This document shows positions 1-7,403 of a stretch of DNA of 64,000 bases, piece after piece (within the stretch, counting starts at the first letter, position 1; each line of letters opens with the position of its first letter). Source of the stretch: Acetatifactor sp. (lineage in GTDB: Bacteria; Bacillota; Clostridia; Lachnospirales; Lachnospiraceae); assembly GCA_016290775.1 (NCBI GenBank), contig JAEEVF010000009.1, positions 62,001 through 126,000 on the forward strand. Reading direction: 5' to 3'. Under the pieces are notes generated by a model. The model was given only the letters and a program-made list of their open reading frames with translations. It was not told where the DNA came from and did not search any database. The translations under genes were made by a program, and so were the position numbers.

Positions 1-3000
1 TGTTCAACGAAACCTCGCGCTGATCATCGTGATCCTGGCGGTGCTGCTGGTCAGGCTCCTAATGAAAAGGATGCCTAAGAAGCTGGTGTACTGTCTGTGG
101 GCGATCGTTGGCATTCGCATGCTCGTCTCTTTTCAGATCCCGTCTCCCGTGAGCATTTATCAGCTCTTCCCTTGGGCAGATCCGAAGGCGTCGCTTTATG
201 CAGGGACCACGCAACAGGGCGTTGAAGTGGCATTAGCGGATGAGGTAAATCCAGGTTCGGAGTTTATCCTGTCAAACCTTCCGGGATATGAAAGTACCGC
301 GCAAGGCATGGTTCAGGGTGAGATTTGGCGGGATGAACAGCAGTCGGGAATTCAGGATGATCCTATGTCTTTAGATGGGCAGCAGCCAGAAATACTGGAC
401 AATGCCATGTCTTTGGATGCGCAGACGGCGGAAGGAAGCCTTACATATCAAGGGCCTGGCGCAGATCCTCTAAAGGGAGAGACAATTGACATGGGTACGA
501 TTGACGCAGTACAGGCGGATGAAGAGGCTGCCGCCGGGGTCATAAGCTCAGAGCTTTCGGGCATGGCGAGTATTGCAAGTGCAAGCGCTGAGAAAGAGCC
601 TAGTGAAGGCATTGCGAATAAAGCAGGCGACATGTCTTCGATGATGGCGAAGCTGCAGGCTTTCGTTTGCGGTAACGCAAAGCCGATCTTTGCCGTGTGG
701 CTTGCGGGAATGTTGGTTGTCTTTGGTATTGGCATGGCGTCCTATGCACGCATTAGGAGACTTGTGGGGCAGGCAGTGCTTCTCGAGGGAAATGTTTGGG
801 AATGTGACGGGATTACAACGCCTTTTGTTCTTGGAATTGTACGACCAAGGATTTTTGTGCCCTTCCGTATGGAGGAGGAACATAAGAAATATGTCCTCGA
901 ACATGAGCGGCAGCATGTAAAAAGGCTTGACCCTTTGACAAGGCTTCTCGCCTATGCACTGTTGGCAGTTTATTGGATGAATCCGCTTGTTTGGATCTCT
1001 TATGTTTGCTTTGTGCGCGATCAGGAAATGCGCTGCGATGAGGCGGTTCTTTCTAGTTTTGGAGCGGAAAGCAAGAAGGGCTACGGACTAACGCTTCTTG
1101 CCTTCGCGACGGAGCAGCGTTTTGTTGGCTTCTCTCCCGTAGCCTTTGGGGAAAGCGACGCAGAAAAGCGGATCAAGAATGTATTAAACTACAAGAAACC
1201 TGGATTTTGGGCAGTACTTGCGGCTGTCCTGATCTTGCTTTTCGTAGCCATTGTATGTCTGACCTCGGCGAAGAACAAGAAGGATGCGAAGGAGCAGGAC
1301 GGGCAGTCGCAGACGGAGAGCACGCAAAGCGATACAGATACCGAAAGCAAGCAGGAGGCGGAAAAAGACGTGGAAGATCAAATCATCTATCAGTCCAGTG
1401 TTTTCGCGGATCTTGACGGCGACGGCGTAAAAGAACAGATTCAGATCACGGACTATATTTCCGGAAAATCGCAATTAAAGACCAATATTCAGGGCAAGGC
1501 CATTGACGAGCTTACGCTGCAAAGTGTGCAAATGATCCGCACGGACGGGGAAGCCTTTGACCTTACAGGCGACGGATGCGAGGAACTCATCCTGCTCCAG
1601 AGCAGTCCCATGCTGGCAAGCACCTACAATTGGCCCGGGGATTTGACCGTCCTTCAGGTAAAGGATGGAGCCTGGAGGCAACTAAGTGACAGGTTCATCT
1701 TCGCTGAGCACGGAACGCCGACTTATCAGGAATCCTTTCCCAAAAGGTTCACGGACGGCATTTGTGTTGGTGTTCGGATCGAACAGACTAGGGACGGGTC
1801 GGTGCTTCGGCTTCTTTATCCCCGTAATCTTGAAGTATCGCACGGCATGGACGGCGTGCTTCGCATGGATTGCATCTATCAGGGCGGACAGGAAGAGGGT
1901 TGGTTTGTAAAATATGTGTTTGAGGGCCATGATTACATGCGTAAACGCTACAGGGCTGCGGGAACCCCGCTTACCTTTTCCATTTTGGTCGGGGATGAGC
2001 CTGGCGAGGCTTCCGGCGTGACGGAAAGTGCCATGCAAAAGATCTTTTCTGCCGTACCGTTCCAAGAGTTGACCAATCAGAAATCAGACATGGTCTTTGG
2101 ATATCTGAAGGTGGAAGAAGATGGCACATATACTGCCCTTTTGCCGTCGGACGACAAGGAGCTTGTCGAAGAGAAAGGGCGGTTTGTCGATCCAAGAAAA
2201 ATGAATGATCTAACATACCAGCTTACGGCAGAAGGAAGTAGCCTGGATTCAGACAGGTTCCTTTTGTACCTCCCCGGGTCTCAGGTCGCAGAGCTGCCCT
2301 ACAAGGTGATCCGGAGCCTGCAGGAACAGGGGATTCCCTATTGGGATCAGTACCATTTGGAGGAGCTCCCTTGCTATGCACTTCTGAATCTCGATGACGG
2401 AGAAGTCTATCTTTCGGCATATCTTCAGGAATATGTCGGCGAACGGATGGAGACCCAGGGCATTTACGGTGAACTGTCTTACCCAGTAAGTGAACAGGGC
2501 GGATTCTCCATGGAATCCGTGACAAGGCTTTGCGCAGATGCCTGTGGCACCTTTGTACAGAAGGTTAAATATCCCAAAATACAGACAACATCCTTTTCAA
2601 GCTATGTCCGGAACGATCAGCTTGCAAGTTACTTGGAATATAAGGCAAAGGTCTTCCCGCACAAATTCAGCGACGGAGACTGGCGCCTTGAGATCAAGCG
2701 CGTGGATGAAGTGACTGTCGGCGACGCAAAGGTTTTGCATGTTTTTGCAAATCCGAAGTATCGAAGCGAATCGTCAAGCGGTTCGTGGGGCATTGTTCAT
2801 CTTCTGATCGACATTGAGGACGGGCGACATTATATACGCGACTGGTATTGGGAGGCCAAGGATTCCATGGATCAGGAGCTTCGCGGAGATTATTCCGTGC
2901 AGGCCGGCTATGATTTCTGGGACCATCCCGTGGAGTATCAGGGACTTGGAGAAACGACGGTTTTCTTAGATCTGAAGGAGATTCTGGGGGAGGTTATAAA

Positions 3001-3481
3001 CCGTATTGATGCGCAGGAATTTGCTTTGATCTATTTGGATGATGATGACATCCCGGAGATTTATTGCCGGGGAAATGGCAATGGAGACAGGCTCTTTATT
3101 TGGCATAATGGTAATGTTAAGGAACAGGCGCTGGAAGGAGATGCGTTCTGTTATCTGGAAAAGCAAGGCATCTTTTATTCATCGGGAGGCAACATGGGAT
3201 ATTTCCCCAGCAAGGTTTATGCCCTTAAGAACAGAGAGGTTTCCTTGCTTGCTGAGGGATTTTGGCAGTCAGAATATGTCTCCGACGAAAATGACCCGAA
3301 TGAACTGAAGCTGGTGGAAACCTTTGAATGGCAAGGGGAAAGCGTTACGCAGGAGGAATATTACAAGCAGATTGATTCGTTAATTGACAGAAAGAGTGCC
3401 AAAAGGATTTCGGAATTTTATGCAAGGGACGAGGTTCTTTCGCACCTTGCCAACAGAACAGTTCTCATGCCGAAGGACTGA
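1..3481 (+). CDS. M56 (BlaR1/MecR1-like) membrane metallopeptidase with long C-terminal ectodomain, 5' end outside window
   Basis: The frame is open to the left edge, so the true start lies upstream; the first possible internal start is a GTG at 29. The N-terminal half has the M56 layout: membrane segments near the N terminus, a long acidic Asp/Gln-rich linker, another membrane segment, then a zinc peptidase motif HERQH (HExxH, about residues 292-296 from base 29), a downstream RCDEA motif and a final membrane helix after the family motif RIKNVLNYKKPGFW. BlaR1/MecR1 relatives sense a ligand outside the cell and cut a cytoplasmic repressor. Here the C-terminal part is not a penicillin-binding sensor domain but about 730 residues. 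They include DLDGDGVKEQ, which resembles FG-GAP/VCBS calcium-binding repeats, so the signal is unknown. No BlaI-type repressor gene is visible in the window. The 1150+ residues exceed typical BlaR1 (about 600). Confidence 0.85.
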   Translation, partial: VQRNLALIIVILAVLLVRLLMKRMPKKLVYCLWAIVGIRMLVSFQIPSPVSIYQLFPWADPKASLYAGTTQQGVEVALADEVNPGSEFILSNLPGYESTAQGMVQGEIWRDEQQSGIQDDPMSLDGQQPEILDNAMSLDAQTAEGSLTYQGPGADPLKGETIDMGTIDAVQADEEAAAGVISSELSGMASIASASAEKEPSEGIANKAGDMSSMMAKLQAFVCGNAKPIFAVWLAGMLVVFGIGMASYARIRRLVGQAVLLEGNVWECDGITTPFVLGIVRPRIFVPFRMEEEHKKYVLEHERQHVKRLDPLTRLLAYALLAVYWMNPLVWISYVCFVRDQEMRCDEAVLSSFGAESKKGYGLTLLAFATEQRFVGFSPVAFGESDAEKRIKNVLNYKKPGFWAVLAAVLILLFVAIVCLTSAKNKKDAKEQDGQSQTESTQSDTDTESKQEAEKDVEDQIIYQSSVFADLDGDGVKEQIQITDYISGKSQLKTNIQGKAIDELTLQSVQMIRTDGEAFDLTGDGCEELILLQSSPMLASTYNWPGDLTVLQVKDGAWRQLSDRFIFAEHGTPTYQESFPKRFTDGICVGVRIEQTRDGSVLRLLYPRNLEVSHGMDGVLRMDCIYQGGQEEGWFVKYVFEGHDYMRKRYRAAGTPLTFSILVGDEPGEASGVTESAMQKIFSAVPFQELTNQKSDMVFGYLKVEEDGTYTALLPSDDKELVEEKGRFVDPRKMNDLTYQLTAEGSSLDSDRFLLYLPGSQVAELPYKVIRSLQEQGIPYWDQYHLEELPCYALLNLDDGEVYLSAYLQEYVGERMETQGIYGELSYPVSEQGGFSMESVTRLCADACGTFVQKVKYPKIQTTSFSSYVRNDQLASYLEYKAKVFPHKFSDGDWRLEIKRVDEVTVGDAKVLHVFANPKYRSESSSGSWGIVHLLIDIEDGRHYIRDWYWEAKDSMDQELRGDYSVQAGYDFWDHPVEYQGLGETTVFLDLKEILGEVINRIDAQEFALIYLDDDDIPEIYCRGNGNGDRLFIWHNGNVKEQALEGDAFCYLEKQGIFYSSGGNMGYFPSKVYALKNREVSLLAEGFWQSEYVSDENDPNELKLVETFEWQGESVTQEEYYKQIDSLIDRKSAKRISEFYARDEVLSHLANRTVLMPKD

Positions 3482-3569
3482 CAAGGGCCGCTTGCCAGCC
3501 AGCCCAAACGACGCCCAAGACAGTCGAAACGGTGCTCAGGCCAACCCAATCAGCCTCCAAAGCAGATGG

Positions 3570-3598
3570 TTGACGCAAGGCGAAAAATGTTGCATAAT
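3570..3598 (+). promoter_or_regulatory. Sigma-A type promoter for the esterase gene
   Basis: TTGACG (3570-3575), 17-bp spacer, CATAAT (3593-3598), followed about 50 bp later by the ribosome binding site AGGAGGTG (3631-3638) and the ATG at 3649. This is the only clear promoter in the 167-bp gap after the M56 gene. Inferred from consensus match only. Confidence 0.6.
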
Positions 3599-3648
3599 AA
3601 GATAGTAAAACGAATTACTAAGTTCAGTTTAGGAGGTGTTTTTATCTT

Positions 3649-5244
3649 ATGGCAATGATGGAAAGACCTGCCGTCAACGTTCTTCCTGACGGTGGAAAGT
3701 ATTGGGAGCACACATTTGAAAAGTTTTATCTGAAGGCATACGTTCCGGCGACGGAGATTGACGGAAAGGTGAACAATTACACCTTCCGCGCACCGCTTCT
3801 TCTGATCTTTGAAGAGGAGAGACGCAGCATGGAGGACGCGATCGCGTTTGCAAAGCAGAGCGGCCTTGCGGACATCGCTTCCGCAGTGGATTCCTCCGTT
3901 CTCTTCATTTATCCCACCGCTGAGGGCGGCTGGAAAAATGCGCCTGCGGAGCTATATGCTGACTTGATCTCGGAAGTGAAGATGAATCCGGATTATGAGG
4001 ACGGCATCTGCTCCATCATGGACTTCTTCACAAGACAGTTTAAGGGTTATTTTGTCAGAGGCGCAATCTTCAGGGCAGACATTTACAGCTACGGCGAGTC
4101 CGCAGATTACGTGGCAAAGAACCTTCTTAAGACCCTGCAGGGCGAGTATCTTTGGGGCCCCGGCGAAATCACTCCCGCTTGTGTTTCCATGGAAAGACTC
4201 AGCGTGATCCCTGCGCCGGAACGCAAGGACATCGCCATCTTAAGCGTTGGCAACTCCAAGGAAGTGAATGATGCGCTTGCAGGCAGTGAAAACCTTCTGA
4301 TCAAGGATAAAGCAGATTATAAGGCTGATTTCAAGGCGTTCGTGCGCAAGTTCAAGATGTGGTGCGGCGTGATGGAGATCGAGCCTGATTTCGAGGCGCT
4401 TGACATGACGGAGGAGGCTGGATATGCAGTCGTAAAGACGGCGCCTGGCAACTTCATGTTCAAGGACACTGAGGAGCACAAGGTTGGCTATTTTGCATAT
4501 TATAACAACGACGCCTTCAAGAATGGACCCGTGCCGCTCCTTGTCGGCTTCCACGGTGGCGGAGACTCCACAATGTATCTGACCTTCGTGTCCGGTTGGT
4601 GGGAGATCTGTCATCGTTACGGATTCCTTTACGTTGCGATCGAGAATCACCAGGGCGTGCCCGCCGCAGAGGCAGTGCAGGTGATCGAAGAGCTGAAGAA
4701 GCGTTATCCCGTGGACGTGCATCGCATTTACGGCACCGGCTTCTCCATGGGAAGCGGAAAGTCTTGGGACATGTTCCAGGAATTCCCGGAGATGTTTGCA
4801 GGCCTTGCACCCGCAAGTGCGCTCTTCCCCGTGCATGGCAACATGTTCGGCAAGAACTTAGAGGACGGTATCAACACCACCGTTCCCGTGCCGATCTTCT
4901 ACTCCGGCGGCGAGAAGTCACACCTGCCTGAGCTTCCGTTCCAGGCAGAGTCCGGCCTTGAGAGAGTGCAGTATGCAACGAAGGTGAACAAGGTAAAGAA
5001 GGACTTCGATTCGATCTCATATGCAGACAAGGACAAGTGGGAAGATCCCATCTACGGCCTTGCAGGAGACCGCGTGGAGAAGATCCCTGATGAGACCAGG
5101 GGCAGCGTTCTTACCGTTCGTTATTATGACAGCGAAGACGGCGTGTGCCGCACGGCTTTCGCCAGCGTCAGCGGACAGATCCATGAATGCAGACACCATA
5201 CCAATGAGAATGCATGGAAGTTTATTTCGCAGTTTACGAGATAG
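3649..5244 (+). CDS. Alpha/beta-hydrolase, esterase/PHB-depolymerase-like
   Basis: A 531-residue protein without signal peptide, so probably cytoplasmic. The C-terminal half has an alpha/beta-hydrolase core: oxyanion-type GFHGGGD near residue 301 and the nucleophile elbow GFSMGSG with Ser near 366, spaced as in feruloyl esterase and polyhydroxybutyrate depolymerase relatives. The N-terminal 250 residues are not recognised. A candidate catalytic His is near the C terminus (HECRHH). AGGAGGTG lies 10 bp before the ATG. The gene is monocistronic, with its own promoter and terminator. The substrate cannot be told from the sequence. Confidence 0.75.
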   Translation: MAMMERPAVNVLPDGGKYWEHTFEKFYLKAYVPATEIDGKVNNYTFRAPLLLIFEEERRSMEDAIAFAKQSGLADIASAVDSSVLFIYPTAEGGWKNAPAELYADLISEVKMNPDYEDGICSIMDFFTRQFKGYFVRGAIFRADIYSYGESADYVAKNLLKTLQGEYLWGPGEITPACVSMERLSVIPAPERKDIAILSVGNSKEVNDALAGSENLLIKDKADYKADFKAFVRKFKMWCGVMEIEPDFEALDMTEEAGYAVVKTAPGNFMFKDTEEHKVGYFAYYNNDAFKNGPVPLLVGFHGGGDSTMYLTFVSGWWEICHRYGFLYVAIENHQGVPAAEAVQVIEELKKRYPVDVHRIYGTGFSMGSGKSWDMFQEFPEMFAGLAPASALFPVHGNMFGKNLEDGINTTVPVPIFYSGGEKSHLPELPFQAESGLERVQYATKVNKVKKDFDSISYADKDKWEDPIYGLAGDRVEKIPDETRGSVLTVRYYDSEDGVCRTAFASVSGQIHECRHHTNENAWKFISQFTR

Positions 5245-5275
5245 GGTAAGGCGGAAACATAAGGTAAAATAAAAG

Positions 5276-5310
5276 CGGGGCTGGTCGAAAAACCAGCCCC
5301 GTTTGTTTGT
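5276..5310. terminator. Bidirectional intrinsic terminator between convergent genes
   Basis: A perfect 10-bp stem (5276-5285 with 5292-5301, core GGGGCTGG/CCAGCCCC) with a CGAAAA loop. GTTTGTTTGT follows on the plus strand and CTTTTATTTTA on the minus strand, so it can end both the esterase transcript and the convergent AraC-GGDEF transcript. Confidence 0.85.
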
Positions 5311-5328
5311 GAGTTTTTAGGTGATGCG

Positions 5329-6156
5329 TTATGCAAGATTGGTGGGATCGATCCTTTGCTTTTCATGCAGGATGACGTTTTGCAGCTCCGTGAACATCTC
5401 ACTGTAGCGCATGGTCTTCTTGCCGAGCTTTACGATGCCTGCGTAAAGGGACAGAGGGATCTTTTTCCCTTCAAAATCAATGGGCTCCTCGTTGTGGGAC
5501 AGGATCTGGTCCGCAAGGCCCTTTGCATATGCTTCCTCCTCGCTGTTCGTAAGAAGCACGAACTCGTCTCCGCCAATGCGGAAGATCACGTCGTCATCGG
5601 CAGCGACGGCTTCCATTCTCTGCAGGGAGGTCAGGATCGCAAGGTCGCCGGCCTTGAGGGAAACTTCGTTGATCGGGATCAGCCCCGCGATGTCGCAGCA
5701 TACGAAATAGCAGTTCTGTCTGCTCTTGAAAAGGTCATATAATTCACTGATATCAAAATGTCTTCTACCCATAGTTTTCTCCTCTTTTGATTCTCTAGGC
5801 GGACTAAGCCTAGGAAATAACTCCAATACGCGATTGTTCTCGCGGTATTTGGACGGTAAACAGTTCCAGGTCTGGCAGAAAACCCTTGTGAAGGCTTCGT
5901 TGCTTGAATAGCCATAAGAGAGCGCTACGTCAAGCAGGCTCATGTCAGGGCGCTCTACCAGAGTTCTTGCAGCTTTGGTCATTCTCCTGCGGATCACGTA
6001 ATCCCGCACGGAGATGTGGTTGACTTGCCTAAACAGCTTTTCAATTGTTGATTTGGAACAGTAGCAGGCCGCGGCAATGTCCTCCGTGTGGAGGTCTTCC
6101 TGCAGGTTCTGCTCCACGTATTCCAGCGCTTCGGCCAAAAGCTCCAGTTTACTCAT
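5329..6156 (-). CDS. AraC-family HTH fused to a GGDEF domain
   Basis: Residues about 8-105 are an AraC/XylS double HTH (DIAAACYCSKSTIEKLFRQV, then SLLDVALSYGYSSNEAFTRV). Residues about 131-275 are a compact GGDEF domain. It keeps an intact RIGGDEF signature near residue 190, the first metal-binding Asp in CCDIAG, the Asn of the IN(D/E) motif and the later AGD, so diguanylate cyclase activity is possible. The usual AraC order is sensor first and HTH last; here the HTH is N-terminal. The 145-residue GGDEF part is shorter than the usual 160. The start at 6156 is supported by AAGGAGAT upstream. It may link a transcriptional response to cyclic di-GMP, or use the GGDEF fold only as a nucleotide sensor. 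Confidence 0.8.
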   Translation of the reverse strand: MSKLELLAEALEYVEQNLQEDLHTEDIAAACYCSKSTIEKLFRQVNHISVRDYVIRRRMTKAARTLVERPDMSLLDVALSYGYSSNEAFTRVFCQTWNCLPSKYRENNRVLELFPRLSPPRESKEEKTMGRRHFDISELYDLFKSRQNCYFVCCDIAGLIPINEVSLKAGDLAILTSLQRMEAVAADDDVIFRIGGDEFVLLTNSEEEAYAKGLADQILSHNEEPIDFEGKKIPLSLYAGIVKLGKKTMRYSEMFTELQNVILHEKQRIDPTNLA

Positions 6157-6237
6157 CTCGGATCTCCTTTTTGTCTGGGTGGGGCTTGCAAGACCCCGCC
6201 GTGAAAAAATTCCCAGGAATCAATCGATTGTAAGCTT

Positions 6238-6266
6238 AGTATAACAGAGCTTGGGAAACCTGTCTT
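6238..6266 (-). promoter_or_regulatory. Candidate promoter of the AraC-GGDEF gene
   Basis: On the minus strand AAGACA, 17-bp spacer, then TATACT preceded by TG one base upstream (extended -10). It lies in the divergent intergenic region 6157-6458, about 80 bp from the start codon. Consensus match only. Confidence 0.45.
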
Positions 6267-6356
6267 GATTTTTTGAGTAAAGTTTTAATGTTTTTTGAAG
6301 GGTCCTTAAGAATCATTAAGCAATTCTTAAAATTGCGTGATGGAAGGGAAAAAGGC

Positions 6357-6385
6357 TTGAGAATGCTTGATGGATATAGTAGAAT
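6357..6385 (+). promoter_or_regulatory. Promoter of the small membrane protein gene
   Basis: TTGAGA (6357-6362), 17-bp spacer, TAGAAT (6380-6385). It lies in the divergent region 6157-6458, which otherwise holds only the opposing promoter. It supports choosing the downstream ATG at 6459, with its AAAGGGGTG ribosome site, over the ATG at 6423. Confidence 0.55.
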
Positions 6386-6458
6386 GGACATGTCGGCGTG
6401 ATCGGAAACTTCATATGGAGACATGGCGAAAGCAGGTCACGCGGAAAGGGGTGTATCG

Positions 6459-7070
6459 ATGTCTGATACGGCAAATAGAGATGGAAAAGGGTTTCACCCG
6501 ATGTATCTTTGGGCACTTGTTTACGTGGCCTTGACTTACGGATATCCCGTGATCGCATTTATGACCTTGCCGAAGGTGGATGAGAGCGTGAATTCCCAGG
6601 CGGCCTATGACGCAGCGGCCAAGGCGCAGAACGGCGCACTCGGATCGAACCTGCCGTTTGTGTTCTTCCTGATCCCGGTGGCGCTGTTTGTCATCAACGT
6701 GATCATTGCGATCGCTTCGAAGGGCACACGCAGGCGCGTGCTCTTAAATTGTACGCGGATCATCAAATATCTTCTCATTCCTTTTTTCATCGCGGGCGGA
6801 CTGCTCTGCGTCGCATTTTTCCTTCTGATGTTCACGCCGGTGGTCATCATGGTTTTTGTGTCGCCCGTCGTGATCGGTGTACTCTGCGTGATGGGATATG
6901 TTACCCTCTTGGGCACCGTGCCGCTTATGATCGCATATCTTTCCAAGTCCGTGAAGGATGGGAAGAACGGGAAGCTCTTTTCGCTTCTCATCGGGATTTT
7001 GCAGTTTTTCTTTATGGCAGACGTGATCGGAACCATCATTTGTGCCATAAAAGAGCGTAAAAATCAATGA
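6459..7070 (+). CDS. Small multi-pass membrane protein, function unknown
   Basis: A 203-residue protein with about five hydrophobic helices: near residues 15-35, 68-90, 105-130, 132-158 and 175-195. A polar Ala/Gln-rich extracytoplasmic loop lies after helix 1. I do not recognise the family. AAAGGGGTG (6445-6453) precedes the ATG at 6459, which makes it a better start than the in-frame ATG at 6423, whose upstream region has no ribosome site. It stands alone between its own promoter and the promoter of the following leader ORF. Confidence 0.6.
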   Translation: MSDTANRDGKGFHPMYLWALVYVALTYGYPVIAFMTLPKVDESVNSQAAYDAAAKAQNGALGSNLPFVFFLIPVALFVINVIIAIASKGTRRRVLLNCTRIIKYLLIPFFIAGGLLCVAFFLLMFTPVVIMVFVSPVVIGVLCVMGYVTLLGTVPLMIAYLSKSVKDGKNGKLFSLLIGILQFFFMADVIGTIICAIKERKNQ

Positions 7071-7126
7071 TTTGTCGGCAATTTGACAAAACTTTGCCAG
7101 TCGGGCAAGAAATATTAGAAAACAGG

Positions 7127-7155
7127 TTGACTTCACTGAAATTGTGTAGTATATT
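7127..7155 (+). promoter_or_regulatory. Strong promoter driving the leader ORF and ABC exporter operon
   Basis: TTGACT (7127-7132), 17-bp spacer, TATATT (7150-7155). Transcription would start near 7162, 36 bp before the leader ATG. There is no other good promoter before the exporter gene at 7404, so transcripts must pass the terminator at 7355-7391. Confidence 0.7.
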
Positions 7156-7197
7156 CAATCCAATCTTTTTACGAATTTTGGGGAAAGGAGAACCGAT

Positions 7198-7308
7198 ATG
7201 CTGTTTCTGCCGTCAACTGAGATTAGATATAACGCTAAGCATTCCGTGAACGAATATCATGTTTATGGAACTATTTTCGTATATCCAAAATCAAAGCAGA
7301 AGAGATAG
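7198..7308 (+). CDS. 36-residue leader peptide of the ABC exporter operon
   Basis: A short ORF with a strong ribosome binding site (AAAGGAG at 7184-7190, 7 bp before the ATG). It encodes a basic, tyrosine-containing peptide that ends PKSKQKR. The stop codon TAG (7306-7308) lies inside the segment 7302-7310 that can pair with the 5' arm of the downstream terminator. That geometry, with its own promoter and a heterodimeric ABC exporter downstream, fits ribosome-mediated attenuation such as the Bacillus subtilis bmrB leader of bmrCD. Translation and function are inferred; no homologue is recognised. Confidence 0.6.
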   Translation: MLFLPSTEIRYNAKHSVNEYHVYGTIFVYPKSKQKR

Positions 7309-7391
7309 GTTCTTTTGTTTATGTTTGCATAAACAAAAACATTATGAAATCAAACCCACCTGTCTCGCTAGGCAGGTGGGATTTTTAGTTT
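7302..7391 (+). promoter_or_regulatory. Candidate transcription attenuator (antiterminator/terminator) before ABC exporter genes
   Basis: Three elements are visible. (1) A perfect 11-bp AT-rich hairpin, 7313-7323 with 7328-7338, loop TTTG. (2) An intrinsic terminator, CCCACCTG (7355-7362) with CAGGTGGG (7373-7380), followed by ATTTTTAGTTT. (3) An alternative 9-bp pairing (one G-U) of 7302-7310, GAGATAGGT, with 7358-7366, ACCTGTCTC. This pairing would enclose the first hairpin and destroy the terminator. The 5' partner spans the leader stop codon. A ribosome at the stop would permit termination, and one stalled earlier would permit antitermination and exporter expression. Confidence 0.6.
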
Positions 7392-7403
7392 ATGAGGTGG
7401 AAA

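Noticed and set aside
4240..4836. 198-codon minus-strand ORF inside the esterase gene
   Set aside because: It lies opposite a clear alpha/beta-hydrolase, has no recognisable domain and no ribosome site; it is a shadow of the real frame.
7067..7249. 60-codon ORF overlapping the exporter promoter and leader
   Set aside because: No ribosome binding site, and it overlaps the promoter at 7127-7155; the 36-codon ORF at 7198 has the proper signals.
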